A stretch of DNA of 31,057 nucleotides from Chitinophagaceae bacterium UBA4407. GTDB lineage: Bacteria; Bacteroidota; Bacteroidia; Chitinophagales; Chitinophagaceae. Shown here in pieces: positions 1 to 7,748 of the stretch. The notes below the pieces were generated by a model that saw only the letters and a list, made by a program, of their open reading frames with translations, was not told the DNA's origin and searched no databases. The translations under genes and the position numbers were made by a program. Every line of letters starts with the position of its first letter. Position 1 is the stretch's first letter. The stretch lies in the NCBI GenBank assembly GCA_002390845.1, contig DGQT01000024.1, positions 1 through 31,057 on the forward strand. Reading direction: 5' to 3'.

Positions 1-1457
1 CCCACCTCTAATTTTTCTTTTACTGCATAAGCTTTTATGCCATAAGCATAAGGAATGCTCCATGCGGTAATATCGTAAGTAGCCGAATCGCTTAAAAAAC
101 TTTTAGGCTCAAACAAAACCTTAACCATCCTGCTTTTCGGCTGATATGCGGAGATGGCAAGTTGGTAGCCTTCATCCACATAATTTTCATCTTTGCCAGT
201 AAAATAATTGTAGCCTTTAAAGTTGCCGGCAGCAGTTGTTCCGTATTCAATACCATTTGCCTGAAGCAGTGTTGCCACGCCTTGTAAACTGTTTGCATCT
301 TTTGCTGTAAGTACGTACGTTTTATAATCTGACGCTACTGCATTACGGTTATCATCGAAATATTTTTTAAACTCGGTTACCAGCTTTGACGCATTTTTCG
401 AGGCGATCTCAATTGTTGAAATACTGGTGGTATAATGGTGCATTGCACGGTCAACCAGGGTTAATATATTGCCATCTTCTGTTTTTACAGCAAGGCCTGC
501 ACCTATGCCGCCCTGTTCAAATGTCATACCTATTGCACCATTATTCGTTGGATAGGTGTCGCCATAAGAAGGGTACAGCAGATCGAATATTTCTTTTGTA
601 AAATACAGCCATCCATTTGCATCGAAATACTTTGCATTGTTTTTCCCGATCTGCACCTGGAAATCGCGCTGCCATTGGGTTACCACCTCGTGATAAGGCT
701 CTGCCGCAGGAGCAAAATAATACGGTGAATTGTAACCTTGTTCGTGATAATCTACATGCACCTGTGGCAGCCACCTGTTATAAACCTTTAGCCGCTGCTG
801 CGTTTCTTTTTGTGTTTGCCATGCCCAATCGCGGTTAAGATCAAAGTTGTAATGGTTGGTTCTTCCCTGCGGCCAGGGCTCTTTATGTTCTCTCGACTGC
901 GGATCTGTATTGTAACTGGTGCCAACCGCATTGTTGTACCAGTTTACATAACGGTCGCGGCCATCGGGGTTTATACATGGGTCTATAATAATTACCGTAT
1001 TCTTAAGCCATTCTTTTGTTTGGGTATTGTTAGGATCAACCAATGCATACAACACCATCATTGCCGCTTCGCTTGAAGCGGGCTCATTGCCATGCACATT
1101 ATAACTCAGCCATACAATGGCAGGTGCGCCTTCAGTAACAGGCACCATTTTATCTTTTGCCACACCAGCCATACGCAAATTATTCATGCGTATTTCATCA
1201 AGCCTTTTAAGATTTTCGGGTGTGGCAATATAAGTAACCACCAGGTCGCGGCCTTCGTTTGTAGTACCGTATTTTTCAACCTTTACCATCGCAGGGTTTG
1301 CCTGGGCTACGGCATTAAAATAATTAAGAATTTTATAGTGCGGCGTAAAATGCGTACCCACTTTATAACCTAAAAACTGCTCGGGTGACTGAAGGCCTTG
1401 TGCCTGTGCAAAACTTACCTGCAGCAACAGCAATAATGCAAATGATAATCTTTTCAT
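1..1457 (-). CDS. M14 family zinc carboxypeptidase, secreted (C-terminus beyond window)
   Basis: Reading down from the ATG at 1457-1455 gives 485 codons with no stop before the window edge, so the C-terminal part is missing. It starts with a signal peptide (MKRLSFALLLLLQVSFAQAQ). M14 metallopeptidase features are all present: the zinc-binding HGNE motif (His122, Glu125), a later HVDYHEQG segment giving the third zinc ligand (His238 most likely), and the catalytic Glu314 in TFEQGG. Family knowledge: these enzymes remove C-terminal residues from peptides. In Bacteroidota, secreted M14 proteins of about 800-900 residues are common and often have a further domain, which would lie outside the window. 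A possible -33/-7 promoter lies just upstream. No partner gene is visible. The family call is firm; the substrate is unknown. Confidence 0.93.
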   Translation of the reverse strand, partial: MKRLSFALLLLLQVSFAQAQGLQSPEQFLGYKVGTHFTPHYKILNYFNAVAQANPAMVKVEKYGTTNEGRDLVVTYIATPENLKRLDEIRMNNLRMAGVAKDKMVPVTEGAPAIVWLSYNVHGNEPASSEAAMMVLYALVDPNNTQTKEWLKNTVIIIDPCINPDGRDRYVNWYNNAVGTSYNTDPQSREHKEPWPQGRTNHYNFDLNRDWAWQTQKETQQRLKVYNRWLPQVHVDYHEQGYNSPYYFAPAAEPYHEVVTQWQRDFQVQIGKNNAKYFDANGWLYFTKEIFDLLYPSYGDTYPTNNGAIGMTFEQGGIGAGLAVKTEDGNILTLVDRAMHHYTTSISTIEIASKNASKLVTEFKKYFDDNRNAVASDYKTYVLTAKDANSLQGVATLLQANGIEYGTTAAGNFKGYNYFTGKDENYVDEGYQLAISAYQPKSRMVKVLFEPKSFLSDSATYDITAWSIPYAYGIKAYAVKEKLEV

Positions 1458-1476
1458 AGTAAAATTTATACTTGGG

Positions 1477-1508
1477 TGAAAGTATAGAAGAAACCATTGC
1501 CGCCAAAA
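1477..1508 (-). promoter_or_regulatory. Candidate Bacteroidota -33/-7 promoter of the M14 peptidase gene
   Basis: On the minus strand a TTTTGG block (plus 1503-1508) is followed, about 19 nt after its TTG, by TACTTTCA (plus 1477-1484). This is a partial match to the Bacteroidota TTTG-N19-TAnnTTTG consensus. It would place the transcript start about 16 nt before the ATG at 1457. The -7 match is imperfect, so this is tentative. Confidence 0.28.
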
Positions 1509-1578
1509 TCTGAATTAAAATAGATGGAGGAGATCAGAAGATTTTTGTAACGGTCAGGGGATCAGGAATGAGACTGTT

Positions 1579-1617
1579 GTTGCCACGCTCGGTTCACAGT
1601 TCCTTTTTCATGGCAAC
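1579..1617 (+). repeat. Second dispersed repeat family, copy 1
   Basis: The segment starts GTTGCCACGCTC and ends CATGGCAAC, so its ends form a perfect 7-bp inverted repeat (GTTGCCA 1579-1585, TGGCAAC 1611-1617). The whole block, including CACAGTTCC in the middle, recurs nearly unchanged at 23994-24032. Confidence 0.75.
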
Positions 1618-1634
1618 TAGGAAACAGCCGTGGC

Positions 1635-1673
1635 AGCCGGTCCTGAACTTGTTTCAGTATCGCACACTTGTAC
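1635..1673 (-). repeat. 58-nt dispersed element, copy A (degenerate)
   Basis: Read on the minus strand it begins GTACAAGTGTGCGAT and ends near CCGGCT. The CGCAA part of the consensus head is changed. It faces copy B across a 53-nt spacer as an inverted pair. Confidence 0.6.
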
Positions 1674-1726
1674 ATTAGGAACATCTGTCGACAGCCGACA
1701 GTCAACGGTCAACCGAAGAATCAAAA

Positions 1727-1776
1727 GTACAAGAGTGCGACGCAAGAATGCTCAATTCATGCTGTGCTGCCGGGTT
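1727..1776 (+). repeat. 58-nt dispersed element, copy B
   Basis: It begins GTACAAGAGTGCGACGCAA (one mismatch to the consensus head), then GAATGCTC, and ends GCCGGGTT. It is the right half of the inverted pair with copy A and lies upstream of the gene at 1885. Confidence 0.8.
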
Positions 1777-1884
1777 CCATATTTCAATAATAAAAAATAT
1801 CAGGAAAAATATTTTTTACTGTTTACATTTTTCTCCTCACACCTGTTTTGTATTCATAGCAAGCAACAACTAAAACAGCCTGAT

Positions 1885-2700
1885 ATGAAAACAACTTTCA
1901 AATCTTATCGTGTAACAATTAAGAAGCCTTCAAAAAGCAACAGGAACTTTTTAAGACTGTACGGTATTTTCAGGAGTACCTTAAACCCTGAAATGACTTT
2001 CAAAGCATTTTATGATTATTATGTTTCTGAAAAGCTAGATTATATAGATGTTACTTTTCTTTATTACAATAAGGTATTGGCAGGATTTTATTCAGCTTCG
2101 TTTTATAAGGTAACCATCAACGGAAAAAAAAAGGCGCTGGGCAGGGCAGCCACCGGAATTTTACCAGAATACCAGCAAAAAGCCATGCCTAAGTTTGGGC
2201 TTTTTTATAAGTATGTAAACTACAAATACAGGCACCCGTTTACCGGGCTTATTGTTAGCGCATTTTTAGCCAATGCCCTTGTTTACGCAATGATCTGCAA
2301 GTACACGGCTTGGGTATGGCCAAGGATTAACAGTACCGTACCCGCCAACATTGACACCATAAAAGCAGAGATCCTCAACAGCAGTAAAACTGCAGAACCT
2401 GCAAACCATCCTTACGTGGTAAAAATAAATTTTAAAGTATCTATTGGCGAGTCTTTATTAGAGCGGATATACAGCAGCCAAAGCTGCCATGTGCAATATT
2501 TTTTACAGATCAACCCACATTTTTATAACCAGCAGTGTGTACTGATTATAGTACCGTTTACCTGGTTAAACCTGGCACTTTCGGCATTACTATTTTTATA
2601 CTACAGTTGCCAGAAATCTGTTGAAGCTGCCGCAAAAAACATTTTAAATATGTGGTCAGAAATTTTTAGTTTTACTGGTAAGGGACTAGAAAAAAATTAA
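1885..2700 (+). CDS. Hypothetical protein, possible N-acetyltransferase-like fold
   Basis: The start is taken at the ATG at 1885, giving 271 residues. An in-frame extension to 1630 is rejected because it only translates intergenic repeats. The protein is basic at the N-terminus and rich in Tyr/Phe. A central stretch (VLAGFYSASFYKV, then RAATGILPEYQQKAM) resembles the core of GNAT acetyltransferases, where a hydrophobic strand precedes an acetyl-CoA-binding loop, but the match is by eye only. Hydrophobic stretches occur near residues 120-140 and again near 220-240 (VLIIVPFTWLNLALSALLFLYY); the second could be a membrane segment. It ends 16 nt before the sigma factor gene on the same strand, so they are probably co-transcribed. 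The coding call is reasonably firm; the function is unknown. Confidence 0.7.
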   Translation: MKTTFKSYRVTIKKPSKSNRNFLRLYGIFRSTLNPEMTFKAFYDYYVSEKLDYIDVTFLYYNKVLAGFYSASFYKVTINGKKKALGRAATGILPEYQQKAMPKFGLFYKYVNYKYRHPFTGLIVSAFLANALVYAMICKYTAWVWPRINSTVPANIDTIKAEILNSSKTAEPANHPYVVKINFKVSIGESLLERIYSSQSCHVQYFLQINPHFYNQQCVLIIVPFTWLNLALSALLFLYYSCQKSVEAAAKNILNMWSEIFSFTGKGLEKN

Positions 2701-2716
2701 ATGCCCGCCAAATAGT

Positions 2717-3331
2717 ATGACCCAAAACTGCGATGAGATTTTAAACAATAAATCGGTAACGGAAATATTTAAAAGCAACAATACAGCCATGCACAGCAAA
2801 TTGCGTAGTTGCATTACAGATAAATACAGGCAGCAATTCTATAAATCTGTGCCTTTATACAATACCTCTGTTTCATCAGATCTTTTGCAAAAAACCGCCG
2901 GCGATATTTTTACAGAATCTATCGATAAGCTGCAAACACATTTACTCGCAGGTACATTAAGTTTTGAGCAAGGTAATTTTAACGGCTGGCTTTATACAAC
3001 TTTTAAAAATGCATACCTGAACAAATTAACCGCCGAAATAACCAGGCAAAAATATCATCAGCAGGTTGCTGAACTTTCTCAGGGTAATGCCATTAAAGAT
3101 GTAAGCAATACAGATGTTTTTTCGCATAAAACTTATCTATTGCTCAATAAAATTGGCCAGCCATGTAAAGACTATCTTGTATGGCATTATATTGAAGACA
3201 TGAGCATAAAAGAAATAGCTAGCATTACAGGTAAAAATGCCGATGGCATCAGGTATCAACTTTACAGGTGCCGTAATTATTTTAAAGATTTATGGACTGC
3301 CGGTAACGCTACAAATAAAACAAATGACTGA
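2717..3331 (+). CDS. ECF-type RNA polymerase sigma-70 family sigma factor
   Basis: This 204-residue protein has the two-domain layout of extracytoplasmic-function sigma factors. A helical region-2-like part (about residues 55-105, including DIFTESIDKL and FNGWLYTTFKNAYLNKL) would bind core polymerase and the -10 element. A C-terminal region-4 helix-turn-helix (about residues 160-192, SIKEIASITGKNADGIRYQL) would read the -35 element. The stop codon overlaps the start of the next gene by 8 nt (3324-3331), so translation is probably coupled, as is usual for sigma/anti-sigma pairs. It likely directs a small regulon, possibly including this operon. The target genes cannot be read from the window. 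Confidence 0.9.
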   Translation: MTQNCDEILNNKSVTEIFKSNNTAMHSKLRSCITDKYRQQFYKSVPLYNTSVSSDLLQKTAGDIFTESIDKLQTHLLAGTLSFEQGNFNGWLYTTFKNAYLNKLTAEITRQKYHQQVAELSQGNAIKDVSNTDVFSHKTYLLLNKIGQPCKDYLVWHYIEDMSIKEIASITGKNADGIRYQLYRCRNYFKDLWTAGNATNKTND

Positions 3332-4241
3332 AGAACAATTTTTATTATTTGCAGCTTACAGTAACAATGAGCTTACGCCGCAACAGGATGCTGAACTTGT
3401 GGAATTACTGAACAGCAGCCCGCAGCTTATGGAGGAATTTGAAATGGAACTGATGCTTAGGCGCGGTATCAATAAAGAAGAAATACTTTCAAAACTCTCC
3501 CGGAATACTACATCCGGGCTTGAACCTGCAGACACATTTATTGAACACACAACCAAAGCCATTGAGCAAAATGCTGCTCAGCAGGAGCATAAAAATATTG
3601 TTCCATTTACAAGAAGATACAGGCCACTCTTAGCTGCTGCTGCTGTTATTTTAATTGTATTAATGGTATGGCTTTTCGCTACGCATAAACCTGAAAACAA
3701 TATTGTAAAGAAAAAAAATAATACTCCTGGTATTAGAGATATGCCAAAAGATTCAGGCATTGCCGTGCATAAAGATAAAAACAGCAATATCAAAGAAAAC
3801 AATACTTCAGAAGAAATGTATGCAGCCAATTATCAACCTTATCGCGGGGGAATAGAAGACCCCGTGGAGCTTGGTATTCAGCTTAACTATTACAAGGAAA
3901 AAAAATACAAAAAAGTAATCGCTCTTAAAAAAGAAGATTACGAAACAAGGGGCCCCGGCGATACAGTGCTTTCTTTGTATGCAGACTTTTATAAAGCACT
4001 CAGCTACTTAGAAACTGGCAATACTGCCAAAGCATCCGGCATGCTCAACCAAATTGCCGGAAGTAAAGAAACACCCCGAACGCTGCTGTATAACTGCAAT
4101 TGGTACCAGGCAATGACTGCTTTAAAGAATAATGATATCACCACCTGCTCGCAAATGCTTGAGGACATAAAAGCACAATCCAAATCTCCATGGCAAAAAA
4201 ATGCCGCTGATTTATTAATACAGTTGGGTAGTATAAAGTAA
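3324..4241 (+). CDS. Membrane anti-sigma-like protein with C-terminal TPR-like domain
   Basis: The ATG at 3324 overlaps the sigma gene stop (ATGACTGA) and gives 305 residues; an upstream in-frame start inside the sigma gene is rejected. The N-terminal 100 residues are acidic and helical with no visible zinc motif. A single membrane segment follows at about residues 101-120 (PLLAAAAVILIVLMVWLFAT). After a charged linker, the outer domain (about residues 190-305) has helical-hairpin features of tetratricopeptide-like repeats (GIQLNYYKEKKYKKVIAL, FYKALSYLETGNTAKASGML). By position and topology it is the likely anti-sigma factor or sensor for the upstream sigma factor. The anti-sigma role is inferred from context, not from a recognised anti-sigma domain. 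It converges on the TPR-CHAT gene across a repeat-filled gap. Confidence 0.78.
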   Translation: MTEEQFLLFAAYSNNELTPQQDAELVELLNSSPQLMEEFEMELMLRRGINKEEILSKLSRNTTSGLEPADTFIEHTTKAIEQNAAQQEHKNIVPFTRRYRPLLAAAAVILIVLMVWLFATHKPENNIVKKKNNTPGIRDMPKDSGIAVHKDKNSNIKENNTSEEMYAANYQPYRGGIEDPVELGIQLNYYKEKKYKKVIALKKEDYETRGPGDTVLSLYADFYKALSYLETGNTAKASGMLNQIAGSKETPRTLLYNCNWYQAMTALKNNDITTCSQMLEDIKAQSKSPWQKNAADLLIQLGSIK

Positions 4242-4299
4242 TTTTTTTGAGCCCGGCTCTTGTGCTGAAGGGATCACCTGTTGCGTCGCACACTTGTAC
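4242..4299 (-). repeat. 58-nt dispersed element, copy C
   Basis: Read on the minus strand: GTACAAGTGTGCGACGCAA (exact head), then CAGGTGATCCC, then GAGCCGGGCTC and an A-run. The GAGCCGGGCTC end abuts the stop codon of the anti-sigma-like gene (TAA at 4239-4241). It forms an inverted pair with copy D. Confidence 0.92.
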
Positions 4300-4320
4300 T
4301 GTTGGTAATACTATTCGACA

Positions 4321-4420
4321 TTTAAACCACAGAGTTATACAGAGAAAAGATCACAGAGTTACACGGAGTTTCTCTGTGCAACTCTGCGTAAAAAACTTCG
4401 TGTTACTCTGTGGTTAAAAA
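4321..4420. repeat. CACAGAG-type imperfect palindrome
   Basis: The left arm (AACCACAGAGTTATACAGAG, from 4325) and the right arm (GTTACTCTGTGGTT, ending about 4415) are inverted copies. Further CACAGAGTTACAC and CTCTGTGCAACTCTG units lie between them, so about 95 nt could fold as one long hairpin. A weaker relative occurs at 20672-20737. It sits between two converging genes and could act as a bidirectional transcript end, though it lacks a clean T-run. Confidence 0.8.
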
Positions 4421-4551
4421 TCCCTCGCGTGCCTGGGCGTAATAATGGTTCATGAGGGAATTGAACAACGGATATAAATGAATAGAGAATAACGAACAAT
4501 GAAGAACTCTTTGCCCATTGCCTCTTTGCCTTGTTGCCTCTTATTCAGAAC

Positions 4552-4608
4552 GTACAAGAGTGCGATGCAACGATGATGCCATGAAATACGAATGCCGGGT
4601 AAAAAAAT
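4552..4608 (+). repeat. 58-nt dispersed element, copy D
   Basis: It begins GTACAAGAGTGCGATGCAA, then GATGATGCCATGAAATA, then TGCCGGGT and an A-run. It ends one base before the stop codon of the CHAT gene (TAG on the minus strand at 4612-4610). Confidence 0.9.
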
Positions 4609-4609
4609 A

Positions 4610-7513
4610 CTACTCTATTAAAACAAAGCCTGCCCAATAATAAGGTGAATATTTTTTACGCATATCTTTTTGTGTATCCTCAAGTGCGTTATATATGTTC
4701 TGGCCGCCAATCCATCTTTTGTAAAAGTTTGCCATCAACTCCGTAGTCTGGGATGAAGGCACCTTCCATAAACTTACAATCATTTTTTCTGCACCGGCAA
4801 TTTTAAATGCTCTTTGAAGGCCAAAAACACCTTCATAGGCTTTTATATCTCCAAGCCCTGTTTCGCATGCACTGAGTGTGATTAGTTTTACGTTGCTTAA
4901 ATTCATCTGGCTTATTTCGTAGGCACTAAGCACACCATCTTCTTTTCCATTCAAAGGCGCTTTACTCTGCCATACATTATTGCCCCCTGAAAAAATAAGG
5001 CCGCAACGAAGCAGTGGATTTATACTGGCTGTAAAAACATTATTACCATATGCTGTGTTTGATGTATTTTTTTCCGGGGCATAAAAACCATGTGTGGAAA
5101 TATGCACTGTGCCTTTATAATAATTCATTTTTAATTTAAACGTATCCTCTGAAGCTGCTTTTTTTTCAAAAGAACTGAAGGGGATATTGTTACTGGAAAA
5201 ATCAGTTTTCAAAGCATTTAGTTCTACTGAAGAAAGAGAGGGCCAAAAGCCTTCTTCAGCGACTCTTACAGCAGCTACGCTACGGTTTTCTTTACCGAAA
5301 TTCTTTACGTATGCAAGGTTATATGGAATGACAGTTTCATTTTTTATAGCAACAGTTTTTGAGTTTACTGTATCATAGTTTCTGTTAAGATCGTAATCCA
5401 TATTTCCCCAAATACTTACCGGGTTGTTACTCCAATCGGTTTTATTTTGCAGCTTGTTAATATCTGCAGTACTGAAAATATTATGAAAATGATAATCATC
5501 AATCAGTAACCCTTTTTTGCCGTTATATATTGAGTTAAAAGAAATATTGAATAACAAACCCGATGGCGAATACAAGATATTCTTTACGTTTTGCAGATAA
5601 GGCAAAAGTGGCTGCCATATTAAACTATATACACGCCTGTTCGAAGATGACACAGTGATTTTATGGAATTCATCAAAGGAAGGATACAAGTATTTAATCA
5701 GTTGGTTGGGTGAAAACGGTTGCCCTTTTTCGTTTTGCATAAGGGCCATTAATTTTCGCTCTGAACATAAAAGAATAAAATGTGGAACTGTATCATTTTT
5801 TTTTATAACAAAAGCTCCATACATACCGCTGTCTTTTGTTCCACCTTCGGCAGTATAATTAAAACGCACAAATTCAACAGCAGCATCTTCAGTACCCATT
5901 TTTTCTGTTATGCCAGACAAACTGGTTAATTTCCTAACACCGATATCTTCACCAGGTAAAGCAATACTCAATTTCTTCTCTAATTTTTCTGATGCATCTT
6001 CCAGGCTATCTGTATTTAAAAAACGGTTATTGTTTTTAAGCGTGTAGTGCTTTGCCAGAAGTTCTTTTAACATGAGCCATTTTGAATACTCTGCCTTTAG
6101 GTTTTCATCATTTGTCTCCTCCACTTTTCTCAAAAATGCTGCCTGGCTGTACGTAACCATTCCTTTTAAAAAAAGTTGGTTGGTATAGGTATCAGCAATA
6201 TCATTTGCCGGCATATTTTTTTTTAGGGATAACATTGTACACTGTAAATCAAAATTTTTATACTCTCCGTTTATAAATGCAGTTTTTTCTTCTTCACTCA
6301 TGCCTGCAAAATTCTTTCGTATATAGTTATGTGTAAGTTTTAAAAATACTTTCACGCTATCTGATGCAACACTGTATTTTTTTTGCGCTATTGCGTTGGC
6401 GCAAAAGAAGTAATAAAGGTCTTCCTGGGTTTTATATTCAGGCATTCTTTGTGTATAAGCCTTAGTAAAAACTGCTGTAAAAACAGAATCAGCTTTCCTG
6501 TACTGCCTGTTATCATAATAAAGTCTTCCCAGTGTTACGGCTGCACCATAATAAATTTCAGTAGGTAATTCATCAATTGATAAACTGTAGCGTATTGCAT
6601 CTGTATATTGCTTTTCAGCATCCTTATATTTCCCTGTTCTTTTATTGATATTCCCCATTAATTGTGCAAACAAGGCCATCTGGTAATTATTACCTGCTTT
6701 TTTAGCTATTTCAAAGCCTTTTGTAAAATATTGCAAAGCGCTGTCACTTTTTTCAAGGAAAGAATAAACGGCACCTATATTATATAAGCTTGATAAATAT
6801 TGGCTTTGGAAATTTGGGCCCAGTCTAAAAAAAATATCCGATGACTTTAATGCAGTTCTTAATGATTTTTCCTTTAATCCCTGTTTTTGGTAAGTGGTAG
6901 CCAGGTTAAACAAAAGCGTTGCACAGGGCTCGTTATAATCACTTTTCTGCAAAGCCAGCATTTTCTCATAAAGGTCAATGAATATGAAAACAGCTTTGGT
7001 TAGGTCGCCCATCTTTGCGTAGATATTTGCAAGGTTGTTACCTGCCGCAGCATAAACATTACTTGTTTCAAGGGGGATATCTTTAAAAATCTCCCTCGCT
7101 CTTAGCATCAAGGGCAATGCATCAGAATAGGCCCCGAGGAAAGTGTATAAATTGCCTGTATTGTTGGCGGCTTCGCCAAAATCAAAATCTTTCGGCCCGT
7201 CTTCGTGCAAGGCATGGTATATTTCAATACTTTTTTCATACCATTTCCTGGCTTCTGCATAATGCTTCAAAGCCTCATGTGTAAATCCTAAATACTGGTC
7301 GGCGAACCTTGCATAAGCGTGGCTGTATTCACCGGAATCTGCTTTTAAAAGTGGTTCTGCTTTTATGGAATAAAAAAGACATGAATCAAGCTTGCCATAA
7401 GCGTAAGCAGTATCCGCAAGGTTTATATACTCAGCAAGACTTTGCGCCTGCGCTGTTGCAGATGCAGAGGCAAAAAGCAAAAAAAACAGCGCTTTTAAAG
7501 TACATTTTTTCAT
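4610..7513 (-). CDS. Secreted TPR-CHAT domain protein (caspase-like peptidase family)
   Basis: This 967-residue protein begins with a signal peptide (MKKCTLKALFFLLFASASATAQAQ). Residues from about 30 to 400 are tetratricopeptide repeats (AYARFADQYLGFTHEALKHY, SLYNIGAVYSFLEKSDSALQ and similar units). The C-terminal part, from about residue 600, is a CHAT domain. It has the catalytic dyad His808 (ISTHGFY) and Cys883 (LSACETGLGD) and the conserved downstream segments GVFGLQRAF, MIVSLWKVP and PYYWAGFVL. CHAT proteins belong to the caspase/separase clan, and TPR parts usually sense or bind partners. Both catalytic residues are present, so it is probably active. It converges on the sigma/anti-sigma operon, whose anti-sigma-like protein also has an external TPR-like domain. 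A functional link is possible but unproven. Confidence 0.93.
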   Translation of the reverse strand: MKKCTLKALFFLLFASASATAQAQSLAEYINLADTAYAYGKLDSCLFYSIKAEPLLKADSGEYSHAYARFADQYLGFTHEALKHYAEARKWYEKSIEIYHALHEDGPKDFDFGEAANNTGNLYTFLGAYSDALPLMLRAREIFKDIPLETSNVYAAAGNNLANIYAKMGDLTKAVFIFIDLYEKMLALQKSDYNEPCATLLFNLATTYQKQGLKEKSLRTALKSSDIFFRLGPNFQSQYLSSLYNIGAVYSFLEKSDSALQYFTKGFEIAKKAGNNYQMALFAQLMGNINKRTGKYKDAEKQYTDAIRYSLSIDELPTEIYYGAAVTLGRLYYDNRQYRKADSVFTAVFTKAYTQRMPEYKTQEDLYYFFCANAIAQKKYSVASDSVKVFLKLTHNYIRKNFAGMSEEEKTAFINGEYKNFDLQCTMLSLKKNMPANDIADTYTNQLFLKGMVTYSQAAFLRKVEETNDENLKAEYSKWLMLKELLAKHYTLKNNNRFLNTDSLEDASEKLEKKLSIALPGEDIGVRKLTSLSGITEKMGTEDAAVEFVRFNYTAEGGTKDSGMYGAFVIKKNDTVPHFILLCSERKLMALMQNEKGQPFSPNQLIKYLYPSFDEFHKITVSSSNRRVYSLIWQPLLPYLQNVKNILYSPSGLLFNISFNSIYNGKKGLLIDDYHFHNIFSTADINKLQNKTDWSNNPVSIWGNMDYDLNRNYDTVNSKTVAIKNETVIPYNLAYVKNFGKENRSVAAVRVAEEGFWPSLSSVELNALKTDFSSNNIPFSSFEKKAASEDTFKLKMNYYKGTVHISTHGFYAPEKNTSNTAYGNNVFTASINPLLRCGLIFSGGNNVWQSKAPLNGKEDGVLSAYEISQMNLSNVKLITLSACETGLGDIKAYEGVFGLQRAFKIAGAEKMIVSLWKVPSSQTTELMANFYKRWIGGQNIYNALEDTQKDMRKKYSPYYWAGFVLIE

Positions 7514-7536
7514 AAAGTGGTTTTATGTAAACAGCC

Positions 7537-7594
7537 ATTTTTAACCAGGCTTTTGATTCTCTGTTGAGCATCCGTTGCGTCGCACTCTTGTTCT
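7537..7594 (-). repeat. 58-nt dispersed element, copy E
   Basis: Read on the minus strand: AGAACAAGAGTGCGACGCAA, then CGGATGCTC, then AAGCCTGGTT and an A-run. It lies just upstream of the CHAT gene start (7513) and forms an inverted pair with copy F across about 95 nt. Confidence 0.85.
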
Positions 7595-7688
7595 ACAGCA
7601 TAAGCATGACCTTTGGGCTGCTCCTTTTTGCAAAGCGGCTAAAGTGCATTTATTTTCACGCTGCACATTGCTCAATAAAGTTCTGAAC

Positions 7689-7747
7689 GTACAAACGTGC
7701 GACGCAAGAGGCGATGCTATAAAAACCAAAAGCCAGGCTCATAATAT
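7689..7747 (+). repeat. 58-nt dispersed element, copy F
   Basis: It begins GTACAAACGTGCGACGCAA, then GAGGCGATGCTAT, then AGCCAGGCTC and an A/T-rich end. It ends one base before the stop codon of the PKD gene (minus strand, 7751-7749). Confidence 0.88.
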
Positions 7748-7748
7748 T

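Larger units (their letters stand above)
1458..1884. other. Divergent intergenic region filled with repeats
   Basis: This 427-base gap lies between the divergently transcribed M14 gene and the gene at 1885. It holds one copy of the TGCCACGCTC repeat family (1579-1617) and an inverted pair of the GTACAAGTGTGCGACGCAA element (1635-1673 and 1727-1776). The 1770-1880 part is A+T-rich and is the likely promoter region of the plus-strand operon, but I see no clear TAnnTTTG box. An open frame from 1630 crosses this region but only translates the repeats. Confidence 0.7.
4242..4609. other. Convergent intergenic region made almost wholly of repeats
   Basis: This 368-base gap between two stop codons holds, in order, dispersed element C (4242-4299), a large imperfect palindrome (4321-4420), about 130 nt with no recognised feature, and dispersed element D (4552-4608). 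The elements touch or nearly touch both stop codons. I see no conventional hairpin-plus-T-run terminator apart from these palindromes. Confidence 0.75.

Noticed and set aside
1630..1884. N-terminal extension of the 1885-2700 gene
   Set aside because: It translates two copies of the dispersed element and a spacer; the ATG at 1885 gives the plausible start.
4242..4260. GAGCCCGGCTC plus T-run as an intrinsic terminator of the anti-sigma-like gene
   Set aside because: On the transcribed strand the T-run precedes the hairpin instead of following it, and the same unit recurs where no transcript ends in this orientation.
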